64,000 nt of DNA from JACVRN01 sp036403815 (GCA_036403815.1 DASWQH010000061.1:62001-126000); one strand, 5' to 3'; positions 1-8,671 are shown, counted from the stretch's first letter. A program made the numbers and translations. The notes: generated from the letters alone by a model not told the origin.

Positions 1-2
1 TC

Positions 3-257
3 GATTATCTGGCTATCGGCCCCATCTTTCCCACCTCATCCAAAGAGAACCCAGACCCGACCATTGGCCTGGACGGCTTGCGGCGCGTGCGTGATGCCGT
101 CCCCTCTTTGCCGCTCGTCGCCATCGGCGGAATTACGTTGGAAAATGCTCTGGAGACCTATGCCGCCGGTGCCGACAGTCTGGCCGTTATCGGCTCTCTA
201 CTGGCCGACCCGCCCCAAATCGAAGCCCGCGTGAGAGACTGGATAACTCGCTTTTAA
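3..257 (+). CDS. thiE: Thiamine-phosphate synthase, C-terminal fragment
   Basis: The reading frame is open from the window edge to TAA at 255-257 (84 residues). It reads IGPIFPTSSKE, then VAIGGITLENA, then AGADSLAVIGSLL. These match the C-terminal half of the ThiE TIM barrel, including the phosphate-binding loops. ThiE couples HMP diphosphate with thiazole phosphate to make thiamine monophosphate in the cytoplasm. The N-terminal half lies outside the window. The gene is followed within 10 bases by a MITE-like repeat. No other thiamine gene is visible, so operon context is unknown. Confidence 0.85.
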   Translation, partial: DYLAIGPIFPTSSKENPDPTIGLDGLRRVRDAVPSLPLVAIGGITLENALETYAAGADSLAVIGSLLADPPQIEARVRDWITRF

Positions 258-264
258 GCTCTAC

Positions 265-526
265 ATGAGGCGCGACATAAGGGAAATAGCCTCTTAGCCC
301 CTGAAAGGGGCGACATAATTTAGCCCACGGCGCGAGCCGTGGGAATCAAGTTGCCTTCAAAGTTAAAGCCCCGGTAGGGGCGAAAGAAACCCAATCTTAG
401 AATCTTTCGCCCCTTTCAGGGGCTTCTCATATTTGTGGGCATGCTAGCCCACGGCTTACGCCGTGGGCTACAATCTGTCGCCCCTTTCAGGGGCTATGAC
501 TCTTCCTTCTTATATCGAACTCACGT
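265..526. repeat. MITE-like element, copy A (palindrome-loaded)
   Basis: The left end reads ATGAGGCGCGACATAAG and the right end CTTATATCGAACTCACGT. These match the ends of three further copies (13066-13222, 19136-19352, 39842-39914). Inside are several short palindromes: GCCCCTGAAAGGGGC in both orientations, a GCCCC-GGTA-GGGGC variant, and two copies of a GCCCACGGC...GCCGTGGGC palindrome. There is no coding capacity. A target duplication is not clear for this copy. Confidence 0.7.
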
Positions 527-536
527 TAATTTTGCT

Positions 537-800
537 GCTCAGAGCTTGGAATTCCAAGCTCTGAGCATGAAGTTCCGAGTTCAGAGCAGGAAGGGTTGAC
601 AAAATTTGTCGGAAGCTCGACAAATTTTGTCAACCCTTCGAGAAAAATACCTGAGACTCCGAGCTTTTTTCTCCAACTTCCAACCTTTTTTCTCCAACTT
701 CCGGGCTTTTTTCTCCAAGGTCGAAGCTTTTTTGTTCAGGTTTCAAGCTCTGAGCCTCAAAGTTCGTGCTCGGAGCACGAACTTTGAGCTTTTACTCTTC
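537..800. repeat. Cluster of perfect palindromes and T-run tandem repeats
   Basis: A perfect 30-bp palindrome centred on GGAATTCC spans 537-566. An 18-bp inverted repeat built on TTGACAAAATTTGTC spans 593-636. A T-rich tandem (CTTTTTTCTCCAA, three close copies and one diverged) covers about 664-735. A 16-bp-stem hairpin based on CTCAAAGTTCGTGCTC spans 756-788. Short ORFs across it translate only the repeats. From 800 to 1000 nothing further is recognised; the pilT promoter presumably lies there. Confidence 0.7.
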
Positions 801-1000
801 CCCTTTGTTGATGCCGCATTTAGCAGTGGGTCAGCGTGCCAAATGGATTTTGCTTGCGTTTAGCATGGTTTTACGCGACAATGTGTTGTCCGCCGGAAGC
901 GGCGTTTCCCGAATGGGGGAGCGCTCGGCTTTACCGGCCTTGCAATTGAAACCCCTTCCTTCGCGCCTCGTCTACTTTTCCAATTGGAGCGCCTTCAGGC

Positions 1001-2188
1001 ATGAGCTTTTTCGACCTTCCGCCCATCATCGAGCGCATGCTGCTCGTCTCAGACAAAATCAGCGACCTTAACTTCTCGGTCGGCCAGCCGCCACAGGTTG
1101 AGGTCAACGGGAAGCTGACGCCCGTACAGCCCCTTGGCGTTCAGAAACTCACGCCATACCAGACAGAGATAATTGCTATGGCATTGATGGACGGCAACCC
1201 GGAGGCCGCCGAGCGCCTGACGAAGACGGGCACGGCGGATTTGAGCTACAGCCTGCCATCGCGCACGCGCTTTCGCGTCAACATCTTTCAGCAGCGCGGC
1301 ACCTACTCCATAGTCATGCGCGTCATCCCGACGGAAGTGCCGACACTGAAGTCACTGGGATTGCCGCAGCAGTTGTCGGATATTGCAGAACTCAGAAACG
1401 GCATAGTGCTCCTGACCGGCCCGACCGGCGCAGGTAAAAGTTCTACGCTTGCCGCCGTCATTGATGTCATCAATCAGTCCAAGCACTATCACGTCATCAC
1501 CATCGAAGACCCGATTGAGTTTCTACACACACACAAGAACTCCACTATCAACCAGCGCGAGGTCGGTTCGGATACGAAAGATTTTCCTTCCGCCTTGCGT
1601 GCTGCGCTCCGACAAGCGCCGAAAGTGATTCTCATAGGCGAGATGCGCGACTTTGAGACGACGGAAATCGCGCTTGAAGCCGCAGAGACGGGACACCTGG
1701 TGCTGTCAACGCTGCATACGATTGATGCTTCAAAAACCGTTGACCGCATCATCGGCCTTTACCCGAAGAATGAAGAGCAGGTCATCCGAACTCGTCTATC
1801 ACAGACCTTCCGCTACATCGTCTCTCAGCGATTGATTCCGCGCGCCGACAGTAAAGGTCGCGTCGCGGCGGTAGAGATTCTGAAGTCCAGCCCGCGCACA
1901 CGCGAGTACATAGAAGCCGGAGAATCCGAAGGCAAGTCGCTTCTGGATGCGATGCGTGATGGCAAGCTGGACGGCATGCAGGATTTCGACACTGTCATCA
2001 AAGACTTGATTCAGCGCAAAGTGGTGACAATCGAAGACGGCCTGGCCTTTGCCACGAATCAGAACAACCTTATGCTGTCGTTGAAGGGACTCTCTTCCAC
2101 AGAAGATTTTATACGCACAGAAGAGATGCAGCCGCCGCCCGGCGCATCACAATCTAAATACGGCTCCATGCTCGACATGATCGAATAG
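1001..2188 (+). CDS. pilT: PilT-family type IV pilus retraction ATPase
   Basis: A 395-residue cytoplasmic hexameric ATPase predicted to power type IV pilus retraction (twitching). An N-terminal PAS-like region covers about 1-110. The Walker A loop GPTGAGKSS is at 140-148, the Asp box ITIEDPIEF near 167-175, Walker B VILIGEMRD near 209-217, and the His box STLHT near 236-240. Length fits PilT/PilU (about 350-400). The C-terminal PilT signature AIRNLIRE is replaced by a divergent SSPRTREYIE, so PilU-like or other PilT paralogue roles are possible. ATG 1001 follows a GGAGC at about 10 bases. The gene is followed 42 bp later by a zinc-ribbon/receiver protein, probably in the same operon. Confidence 0.9.
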   Translation: MSFFDLPPIIERMLLVSDKISDLNFSVGQPPQVEVNGKLTPVQPLGVQKLTPYQTEIIAMALMDGNPEAAERLTKTGTADLSYSLPSRTRFRVNIFQQRGTYSIVMRVIPTEVPTLKSLGLPQQLSDIAELRNGIVLLTGPTGAGKSSTLAAVIDVINQSKHYHVITIEDPIEFLHTHKNSTINQREVGSDTKDFPSALRAALRQAPKVILIGEMRDFETTEIALEAAETGHLVLSTLHTIDASKTVDRIIGLYPKNEEQVIRTRLSQTFRYIVSQRLIPRADSKGRVAAVEILKSSPRTREYIEAGESEGKSLLDAMRDGKLDGMQDFDTVIKDLIQRKVVTIEDGLAFATNQNNLMLSLKGLSSTEDFIRTEEMQPPPGASQSKYGSMLDMIE

Positions 2189-2230
2189 CGAGCCAAGTAC
2201 TTACGGACTTTACATCCATCCATTAAAGCT

Positions 2231-3028
2231 ATGATTGTTGTCTGCACACACTGCTCCATGCGCTTGCAGTTGGACGATGCGAAAGTCCCTGCACGAGCCT
2301 TTACCGTTCGCTGCCCGAAATGCCAGAACGTCATCAATGCGCAGCCGCCGAAGAGCGAGGAGTCCGTTCACGGCGCACTGTCGAACGGCCATTCGCCCGC
2401 GACCGAGCACCCGCGCCTTGATAAAACCTCCGCGCCCATCTTCAAAGCGGATGTGGCAGCCGAGAATGAAACTCCGGCCAGCGCACAGCCATCGGAGGTT
2501 GCAAACGCAGCCATCAACGATGTCCTGCGGCTTCTGGCGACGCTCGTGCAACGCGGAACTTCTAACGCCGAAAATCCTCCGGAGGCGAAGCGGCTGGCAT
2601 GGGAGAAACATCGCGTGCTCGTGTGCGTTGACCCGGAACGTCGTCAGATGGTTGCGCGCAAGCTTACTGAACACGAATATCAGGTCTTCGTCGCCGACAA
2701 TACGACGCAGGCTATGGAGCGTATGCGCGAAGAGCGCATGGATATAATTATCCTTGACCCGAATTTTGATCTGATAGAGCAAGGCGCAGCCCACGTCAAC
2801 AACGAAATAAACGCCATGCGACCGGCAGAGCGGCGTCGCACCTTCTTCGTCCACTTCTCGTCCACAGACCGCACGCTAGACCAGCACGCGGCCTTCGTCA
2901 ACAACGTCAATCTGGTCATCAATCATACGGACATAGAGCAGATACCTCGCGCCCTCGAACGCAGCATACGCGATTACAACGATCTTTATCGTGACCTGAA
3001 CCGCGCGCTCAATATCGCTGCGCTCTGA
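2231..3028 (+). CDS. Zinc-ribbon protein with receiver-like domain
   Basis: 265 residues. The N-terminus has an MJ0042-type zinc ribbon: CTHC (Cys5, Cys8) and CPKC (Cys28, Cys31). A Pro/Ala-rich linker of about 80 residues follows. From about 128 there is a CheY-like fold: VLVCVDPERRQMV for the first strand and MDIIILDPNF for the strand that ends in an Asp. The acidic pair of a normal receiver is reduced to one Asp, and the conserved Thr/Lys signature is not evident, so it may not be phosphorylated. Its position after pilT suggests a role in pilus or motility control. That role is an inference. Confidence 0.7.
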   Translation: MIVVCTHCSMRLQLDDAKVPARAFTVRCPKCQNVINAQPPKSEESVHGALSNGHSPATEHPRLDKTSAPIFKADVAAENETPASAQPSEVANAAINDVLRLLATLVQRGTSNAENPPEAKRLAWEKHRVLVCVDPERRQMVARKLTEHEYQVFVADNTTQAMERMREERMDIIILDPNFDLIEQGAAHVNNEINAMRPAERRRTFFVHFSSTDRTLDQHAAFVNNVNLVINHTDIEQIPRALERSIRDYNDLYRDLNRALNIAAL

Positions 3029-3149
3029 AGCGCCGGACGCACACGCCCCCCGAAGCTTTTCAAACGCGCCCCTCGTCAAACTCGTTTGACCTCTGCCGGA
3101 TGCGGCTTATAATCTTAAGCCTTGCGTCCGGCATTATTCTTTTAAGAAA

Positions 3150-3245
3150 GGGATGAGGGATGAGGGATGAGGGATGAAAGCTTTGAGTGAATCGTTCAAT
3201 TGACGCACTCACTCAAACAATTTCATCCTGCCGCCCTCATCCCTG
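3150..3245. repeat. Stuttered hairpin (GGGATGA units)
   Basis: The left arm has four GGGATGA heptamers (3150-3180). The right arm is TTTCATCC...CCCTCATCCCTG (3221-3245). An inner TTGAGTGA/TCACTCAA stem lies between. The hairpin sits directly upstream of the CDF transporter ATG at 3254. Its translation gives a spurious N-terminal extension from a TTG at 3200. Confidence 0.75.
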
Positions 3246-3253
3246 CTTTTCAG

Positions 3254-4258
3254 ATGTCGCAGGCGACCGAAGAAGCTGGTCTTGGTAATGGTCATCACGC
3301 GCACGCGCACCATAGTCATGGGCGCGCGGCGGCGGGGCGTCGTCGTTTGAGCATGGTGCTGGTGCTGACGGCGCTTTACATGGTGGCGGAGGCCGTTGGC
3401 GGGTGGCTGACGGGTTCGCTGGCCTTGCTGGCGGATGCAGGGCACATGCTGGCGGATGTGGCGGCGCTCGCGCTGGCGCTTCTGGCCGTGTGGTTCGCGT
3501 CGCGCCCGGCCACACCGCGCAAGACCTTTGGATATTATCGTCTGGAAATTCTGGCGGCTCTCATTAACGGCGTTGCGCTCGTTCTCATCTCGCTGCTCAT
3601 TATCTACGAAGCCTATCATCGCTGGGCTGAGCCGCAAGTGGTTAAAAGCGGCGCGATGATGGTTATTGCCGTAGGCGGCCTCATCGTCAACGTAGTCTGC
3701 GCCTACTTACTGCACGGCCATCATGAAGAGGATTTGAATGTGCGCGGCGCTTGGCTGCACGTGATAGGCGATGCGCTCGGCTCGGTCGGCGCAATCATTG
3801 CGGGCGCGCTCATGCTAATTTACGGCTGGTACGTAGCCGACTCGCTCTTCAGCGTCATCATCAGCCTGCTCATCGTCTGGAGTTCCTGGAAGCTAATACG
3901 CGAATCAACCAACGTTCTACTGGAAGGCACGCCCGCGCACATTAACGTGAGGGCGGTCGAAGAGGCGATACTTGAGACCGAAGGCGTTGAGGATGTACAC
4001 GACCTGCATATCTGGACAATCACGTCCGGGCGCGAGGCCTTGAGCGCGCACGTCATTCACATGGATACTATCTCGCCGCCTGAGCTTTTGAGCGAGCTGC
4101 GCAACAAGCTGCATGAGCGCTTCGGCGTAGACCATCTGACGATTCAGATGGAGACGCCCGAATTTGAGGACGATACTTTTCACTTCTGCCACGCGGGCAC
4201 AGCCTGTTTTCGCTCTGATAAAGAGTCCCAGGTTCCAAGTCCCAAGTCCCAAGCCTAA
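3254..4258 (+). CDS. Cation diffusion facilitator (Zn/Co/Cd efflux)
   Basis: 334 residues from ATG 3254. An upstream in-frame TTG at 3200 lies inside a repeat hairpin and is rejected. The protein is a proton-coupled divalent-metal exporter of the inner membrane. A His-rich N-terminus (HHAHAHHSHG) precedes six predicted membrane segments. The metal sites HMLAD (TM2) and HVIGD (TM5) give the HxxxD signatures of CzcD/ZitB. A cytoplasmic C-terminal domain of about 90 residues includes VHDLHIWTI. The last dozen residues are encoded by the arm of the adjacent stuttered repeat. Exact metal preference cannot be read from sequence. Confidence 0.9.
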   Translation: MSQATEEAGLGNGHHAHAHHSHGRAAAGRRRLSMVLVLTALYMVAEAVGGWLTGSLALLADAGHMLADVAALALALLAVWFASRPATPRKTFGYYRLEILAALINGVALVLISLLIIYEAYHRWAEPQVVKSGAMMVIAVGGLIVNVVCAYLLHGHHEEDLNVRGAWLHVIGDALGSVGAIIAGALMLIYGWYVADSLFSVIISLLIVWSSWKLIRESTNVLLEGTPAHINVRAVEEAILETEGVEDVHDLHIWTITSGREALSAHVIHMDTISPPELLSELRNKLHERFGVDHLTIQMETPEFEDDTFHFCHAGTACFRSDKESQVPSPKSQA

Positions 4259-4305
4259 GGCGAATTACCTGTCTTTGACTTGGGACATGGGACTTGGAAC
4301 CTGGG
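4227..4305. repeat. Stuttered hairpin (CCCAAGT units)
   Basis: The left arm 4227-4255 (CCAGGTTCCAAGTCCCAAG...) is the inverse complement of the right arm 4277-4305 (GACTTGGGACATGGGACTTG...). The left arm lies inside the 3' end of the upstream transporter gene. Confidence 0.8.
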
Positions 4306-4319
4306 GCTTATAGTTGATT

Positions 4320-4562
4320 ATGGAAATCAATCTTCTGCTGACGCTGGATTTACGTGAACAGGCGGCTTTACAAGCGGCGCTCGTGACGCATGGTGCGCCC
4401 GATGCTTTGGTCACGCTGGCGTTGACGGGCGCGTGTCGTATCTCTACGCTGGACGAAGCACACGCGCTCAGACATTGGCTGGAAAATGCGCGTGCTTCCG
4501 GCGACACGGATTTCGCCCCGCTCGGCGTGATAGAACGCGGGCTGATGCGCTTCGGACTTTAA
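4320..4562 (+). CDS. Small protein of unknown function
   Basis: 80 residues from ATG 4320; an in-frame TTG six bases earlier is less likely. The sequence is soluble-looking and Leu/Ala-rich (INLLLTLDLREQAALQAAL, then HALRHWLENARASG), with no signal peptide and no family that I recognise. It is bracketed by two stuttered hairpins and lies in the same direction as the transporter and the LarA-like gene. Composition and codon use match the neighbours, which supports a real gene. Confidence 0.55.
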   Translation: MEINLLLTLDLREQAALQAALVTHGAPDALVTLALTGACRISTLDEAHALRHWLENARASGDTDFAPLGVIERGLMRFGL

Positions 4563-4564
4563 AC

Positions 4565-4668
4565 GAGTCCAGAGAGTCTGGAGAGTCCAGAGAGTCCAGA
4601 GAGTCAACTAGATTCTCTCTTTCTTTTGACTCTCTAGACTCTCCAGACTCTCTGGACTCTCCAGACTA
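4565..4668. repeat. Stuttered hairpin (GAGTCCAGA units)
   Basis: The left arm 4565-4604 repeats GAGTCCAGA/GAGTCTGGA. The right arm 4637-4668 repeats GACTCTCTAGACTCTCC. The loop includes GATTCTCTC. It fills the whole gap between the small ORF and the LarA-like gene, and the same family surrounds the four-helix-bundle gene at 44.7-45.1 kb. Confidence 0.85.
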
Positions 4669-4673
4669 TTCTT

Positions 4674-5960
4674 ATGACAACAATCAATCTGGGATTTGGG
4701 CGGGGTTCGGTTGCTTTTGATTACGATGCGTCTAGGTATGCGCTGCTTGAGCCGGATGAGCGCGGGGCTGAGCGTGCGCTTTCGGACGCGGAGATTGGGG
4801 CGGCGTTGGATGCTCCCGTTGATTCGCCGCCGCTCGAAGAGATAGTCTCCGCGGGCGATTCCGTGTTGATAGTAGTTTCGGACGCAACGCGCGCGACCGC
4901 CAGCGCACAGGTCGTCAATCTCTTAGTGCGTCGTCTCATAGAATCCGGCATATCGCCACAGGATATTCGCATTATCTTCGCCACGGGGATTCATCGCGCG
5001 GTTACGGCTGCTGAAAAGCTGGAGCTTCTGACGCCGTTCATCGTGCAGAGAATCATGACGCTCGATCATGATGCTTACGACGAAAAGGCTCACGCTTCTA
5101 TGGGCGTGACGGAGCGCGGCACACCCATCGAAGTCAACCGCGCTTTGATGGAGCACACGCACGTCATACTGACAGGCGCGATTGGCTTTCACTATTTCGC
5201 GGGCTTTACGGGCGGGCGTAAGTCAGTTTGTCCGGGGCTGGCAAGCGCGCGTACTGTGGAAGCAACGCACATGCTCGCGCTCGATTTCGAGCGGGGCGGG
5301 CGACGCCGGGGCGTCGGCACAGGCTTGCTTGAAGGGAACGCCGTGCATGAAGAGTGCGAGCGGATTGCAGAAATTGTTAAGCCCGCTTTTCTGGTCAACA
5401 CGGTGGTTGACGAAGAGGGGCGTGCCGTTCGAGTTTATGCGGGCGACTGGCGGGCGGCGCACCACCTGGCCTGCACAGACTATCTTGAAAATCATTCGGT
5501 GGAAGTTGATTCAAAACGCGACGTGGTCATAGTCTCCGCGGGCGGCTCGCCGTGGGACATCAATCTTATACAGGCGCACAAGGCGCTTGATATGGCCTCG
5601 CATGCTTGCAGGGAAGGCGGCCAGATAATCCTGCTCGCAGAGTGTGTGGACGGCTTCGGGCGCGCGGATTTTTTGAAATGGTTTGAAGCAGATGATTCAC
5701 GCGCGCTGGAGAATCGCCTGCGCCATGCTTACGAAGTGAACGGGCAGACGGCTTGGTCGCTGCTCGTCAAGGCGGAAAGGTTTCGTGTTCATCTAGTCTC
5801 CAGCCTTGCTGACGAAGATGTAAGGCGTATGCGCATGACGCCTGCGCGCTCCCTCTATGAAGCGCTCGCGGAAGTAAAGGGCGAGGCCACAGGCTATATC
5901 ATGCCGCGCGGCGCTTCGCTTTTGCCGCGGGCGATTCGACAGGCAAGCGCTGCGCATTGA
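4674..5960 (+). CDS. larA: LarA-family nickel-dependent racemase
   Basis: 428 residues, the normal LarA length. Residues match those used by lactate racemase: Asp70 and Arg73 in SDATRA, His107 in ATGIHR, His173 in GFHYFAGF, Lys183 in GGRKSVCPG (tethers the nickel-pincer cofactor) and His199 in EATHM. Gln300 and Lys303 in LIQAHKALD also fit. It should interconvert D- and L-2-hydroxy acids in the cytoplasm. The cofactor genes larB, larC and larE are not in this window, and LarA relatives act on several hydroxy acids, so lactate is not assured. The start follows a hairpin by five bases with no strong ribosome binding site. Confidence 0.8.
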   Translation: MTTINLGFGRGSVAFDYDASRYALLEPDERGAERALSDAEIGAALDAPVDSPPLEEIVSAGDSVLIVVSDATRATASAQVVNLLVRRLIESGISPQDIRIIFATGIHRAVTAAEKLELLTPFIVQRIMTLDHDAYDEKAHASMGVTERGTPIEVNRALMEHTHVILTGAIGFHYFAGFTGGRKSVCPGLASARTVEATHMLALDFERGGRRRGVGTGLLEGNAVHEECERIAEIVKPAFLVNTVVDEEGRAVRVYAGDWRAAHHLACTDYLENHSVEVDSKRDVVIVSAGGSPWDINLIQAHKALDMASHACREGGQIILLAECVDGFGRADFLKWFEADDSRALENRLRHAYEVNGQTAWSLLVKAERFRVHLVSSLADEDVRRMRMTPARSLYEALAEVKGEATGYIMPRGASLLPRAIRQASAAH

Positions 5961-6043
5961 TAGTCCGTATGAAGTGCGGCTAGAATCCGAGCCGCAAATG
6001 TTGTCCCGCTGGAAAACGCTTTCGGAAGAGGAGAGAATCAATC

Positions 6044-6667
6044 GTGAAGATAAGAATCTGTGTGTGTGTGTCGCTCTTTATGATGAGCGCGGTCTACGTG
6101 CGTGCGCAGCAGCAGGCGGGAACGGGCGCGCCGCCGGAGACGGAGTTGCGCGTCGCGCTTAATGCGCAGCCTGTAGCCTTTGACGCGCTGGGTCGTCCGG
6201 CACTGGCCGCCCGTCTAGTCACCACAGCGCTTCAGGGAACGGTGGATGCGCCCATTAAGAATGCGCGGCTCGTAGTAGAGAATCGAGGCGCGTTCTTCTA
6301 CACGTATGTTTCCGGCTGGGCTACGTTTTATGACGGCAACGGCGTGCGCTGCGGCGAAGGGCTGTTTAAGGTGGATGCGCTGGCGACCACTGAAGCTGTG
6401 GAGACGGACATGCCGGGTGCGCGCATTACCTGCACGCCTGTCTCGTGGCGCATAGTGGCGACCAATCTTCTGACGCGCACGAGCGAGACGGCAAAGCCCA
6501 CGGATCAAACGATGACAGTCAAGGCTTCCGATGCTACGAGCAGCATGACTGTACCGCCGCTCGTCATCAGCATTGACGGCGAAGAGCATCCGGTTCAGCT
6601 TAATAACCCGCTCATTGTCAAAATGGGAAACAGGCGCAGAACCATCATCGTCAGAACTGCGCCCTGA
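6044..6667 (+). CDS. Secreted protein of unknown function
   Basis: 207 residues from GTG 6044, preceded by GAAGAGGAGAG. An N-terminal signal peptide is clear: MKIRICVCVSLFMMSAVYVRA, cleaved near AQQQ. The mature part looks like a beta-sandwich (LVVENRGAFFYTYVSGWATFYDGNG; MTVPPLVISIDGEEHPVQL). Only two Cys residues (GVRCGEG and ARITCTP) are in the mature chain and could form a disulfide. No family was recognised. It is probably periplasmic. Confidence 0.7.
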   Translation: MKIRICVCVSLFMMSAVYVRAQQQAGTGAPPETELRVALNAQPVAFDALGRPALAARLVTTALQGTVDAPIKNARLVVENRGAFFYTYVSGWATFYDGNGVRCGEGLFKVDALATTEAVETDMPGARITCTPVSWRIVATNLLTRTSETAKPTDQTMTVKASDATSSMTVPPLVISIDGEEHPVQLNNPLIVKMGNRRRTIIVRTAP

Positions 6668-6808
6668 AGCACTTTTGTGTACATGCGGAAAGTAAAGTTT
6701 TTGTGGCGCGCACGAGTATCGCTTGACCTGATATGCGCGAGCGGCCTAGCATGAAAGGCGATTAATCGTCCCCCTCGAAAACTCGTTCTCCTCTTTTTAA
6801 GGAAGGGT

Positions 6809-6964
6809 ATGCATATGGCTGATGAAAACCGTAAGTGTAAGCATCCGACTTGCGATTGTCAGGTGTCGGGCAAAGATAATTATTGCAGCGAATACTGCCG
6901 CGAGGCCGAAGCCTCTGGCGTCACGGAGATAGGCTGCGGCTGCGAGCATTCGGCCTGTCGCTAA
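6809..6964 (+). CDS. Metallothionein-like Cys-rich small protein
   Basis: 51 residues from ATG 6809 (an alternative ATG is at 6815), after AAGGAAGGG. Eight Cys (10, 15, 17, 26, 30, 43, 45, 50) and His12/His47 are arranged as KCKHPTCDC...NYCSEYC...IGCGCEHSAC. This resembles bacterial SmtA-type metallothioneins, which bind zinc or cadmium in the cytoplasm (YYCSEAC and GCGHTGC in the cyanobacterial family). A strong hairpin terminator follows. It appears monocistronic. The function is inferred from Cys/His spacing. Confidence 0.8.
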   Translation: MHMADENRKCKHPTCDCQVSGKDNYCSEYCREAEASGVTEIGCGCEHSACR

Positions 6965-6980
6965 GATAGTGGATAATTCA

Positions 6981-7027
6981 AGCTCCTACATGAGTCGAAG
7001 CTTCGGCTCATGTAGGAGTTTCATTTT
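6981..7027 (+). terminator. Rho-independent terminator after metallothionein-like gene
   Basis: The stem CTCCTACATGAG (6983-6994) pairs with CTCATGTAGGAG (7007-7018). The stem extends through CGAAG/CTTCG, and TTTCATTTTT follows. It lies 17 bases after the stop codon. Confidence 0.85.
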
Positions 7028-7154
7028 TCCCGTTCAGCAAATCCGTCCAACGGCACCAACACCGTGCTGATAAAGACTTACTTTTGCTTTTCCTTCAGGT
7101 GTTGATGCCGAAGCAGCGTGCGCGTTAAAGTGGTAAGAGAGTAGAATTACCCTG

Positions 7155-8588
7155 ATGAGCTACTTTATAGAGAACATCAAGCGTCGTGCGCAGACGGCTG
7201 CGTCAGAGCCGCGTGTGCTGGAACGTTTGCGCGCGATTGTCGGCGCGGAGTATGTGCTGGTCGATGCCGACAAAGTAGAGCCTTACGCGCAGGATGCCAT
7301 CAAGGAGAAGTTTCCGCCGGAAGCTGTCTTGTTGCCTAGAACGGCCACAGAGATTGCTGCCATTCTTCGGCTGGCAAACGAGGAGCGTTTCCCTGTGACG
7401 GCGCGCGGCGGCGGCGTGGGCTACACGGGCGGCGCTGTGCCTGTCGAAGGCGGCGTAGTCATCGGCACAGACCGTATGAAGACAATCAAAGAGATAAGCG
7501 CAGATGACCTCTACGTCGTCTCGGAGCCGGGCGTGACGACATATGAGTTGCAAAGAGCAGTCGAAGCGCACAAGCTCTTTTACCCGCCTGACCCGGCTTC
7601 CTATAAAGAGTCGTTTATCGGCGGCAACATAGCGGAGAACGCAGGCGGCATGCGTTCCGCCAAGTACGGCGTGACGAAGCATTACGTGCTCGGCCTTGAA
7701 GTCGTGACGCCCACTGGAGAGATTATTAGAATCGGCGGCAAGACCAGCAAGAACGTAGTGGGGTTTGACCTGACTGGCTTGATATGCGGCTCGGAAGGGA
7801 TGCTGGGCATCATTACCGAAGCGACGCTGCGGCTCGTGCCCTTGCCCGAAGCGACGCAGACTGTGCGCGCCCTGTTTCATTCCATGAAGGAAGCCTGCGC
7901 GTGTGTCGCGCGCTTCTCGCGCGCACGCGTCACGCCGGTGGCGATTGAAGTCCTTGATAGAAATTCTATTAAAGCGGTCGAGAGCGAATTCGCTTTCGGG
8001 CTGCCTGCTGAGACGGACGCGCTCCTGCTGGTCTCGGTTGACGGCTCACATGAAGAGGTCGAGCGCGCGGCACGCACGGTCGAAGAAATCCTGCTCGAAG
8101 GCGGAGGCTTCGAGGTGCTTCGCGCGGCGACGCGCGAGGATGAAGATAGATTGTGGGACGTGCGACGCGCGCTCTCGCCTTCGATGAAGAAGTACGGCAC
8201 CCTGAAGCTCAACGAGGATGTGGTCGTGCCGCGCTCGCGCGTGCCGGAATTGATAGAACAGGTCGAGGAGATAGGTCGTCGTCATAGAACCTTCGTCGCC
8301 AACTTCGGCCACGCGGGCGACGGCAACATACACGTCAACTTCATGTGCAACCGCGAAGACCCTGAATCAATCGAGCGTGCGCGGCGTGCTGTGCGAGACA
8401 CGTTCCGCGTTGCGGTCGAGCTTGGCGGCACCATCAGCGGCGAGCACGGCATAGGCTACGTCAAAGCGCCTTATCTGGACATGGCACTCGACGCTTCGAC
8501 CATCGAAGCCATGCGCCGCATCAAGCGTGCGCTTGATCCAAACGGCATTTTGAATCCGGGGAAAATGTTTACGACAGGTGCCGGGTGA
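7155..8588 (+). CDS. glcD: FAD-binding oxidase, GlcD/D-lactate dehydrogenase type
   Basis: 477 residues. The FAD-binding type-4 domain (about 55-230) holds ARGGGVGYTGGAVP and GGNIAENAGGMRSAKYG, the pyrophosphate-binding loops of the GlcD/VAO family. The C-terminal FAD-oxidase domain ends with FGHAGDGNIHVNF and GGTISGEHGIGYVK, typical substrate-side motifs. It probably oxidises a 2-hydroxy acid (glycolate or D-lactate) and passes electrons to a partner. No glcE or glcF lies next to it. The nearby LarA-like racemase fits hydroxy-acid metabolism. The last three codons lie in a stuttered repeat arm. Confidence 0.88.
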   Translation: MSYFIENIKRRAQTAASEPRVLERLRAIVGAEYVLVDADKVEPYAQDAIKEKFPPEAVLLPRTATEIAAILRLANEERFPVTARGGGVGYTGGAVPVEGGVVIGTDRMKTIKEISADDLYVVSEPGVTTYELQRAVEAHKLFYPPDPASYKESFIGGNIAENAGGMRSAKYGVTKHYVLGLEVVTPTGEIIRIGGKTSKNVVGFDLTGLICGSEGMLGIITEATLRLVPLPEATQTVRALFHSMKEACACVARFSRARVTPVAIEVLDRNSIKAVESEFAFGLPAETDALLLVSVDGSHEEVERAARTVEEILLEGGGFEVLRAATREDEDRLWDVRRALSPSMKKYGTLKLNEDVVVPRSRVPELIEQVEEIGRRHRTFVANFGHAGDGNIHVNFMCNREDPESIERARRAVRDTFRVAVELGGTISGEHGIGYVKAPYLDMALDASTIEAMRRIKRALDPNGILNPGKMFTTGAG

Positions 8589-8664
8589 CAGGTGCCGGGT
8601 GCCGGTAAAAGCAAATCAACTGGATTCTCTTTTACCGGCACCTGACCCCCGATACCCGACACCT
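8573..8664. repeat. Stuttered hairpin (GGTGCCGG units)
   Basis: The left arm GACAGGTGCCGGGTGACAGG... runs into GTAAAAG. The right arm CTTTTACCGGCACCTGAC... ends at ACACCT. The loop is CAAATCAACTGGATTCT. It supplies the stop codon of the glcD-type gene and ends eight bases before the next ATG. Confidence 0.85.
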
Positions 8665-8671
8665 AATTTTT

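Noticed and set aside
596..863. Two overlapping ORFs with FFLQLPTFFLQLPGFF-like or FFSNFQPFFSNF-like sequence
   Set aside because: They are translations of palindromes and T-run tandem repeats in two frames. No ribosome binding site and no protein-like composition.
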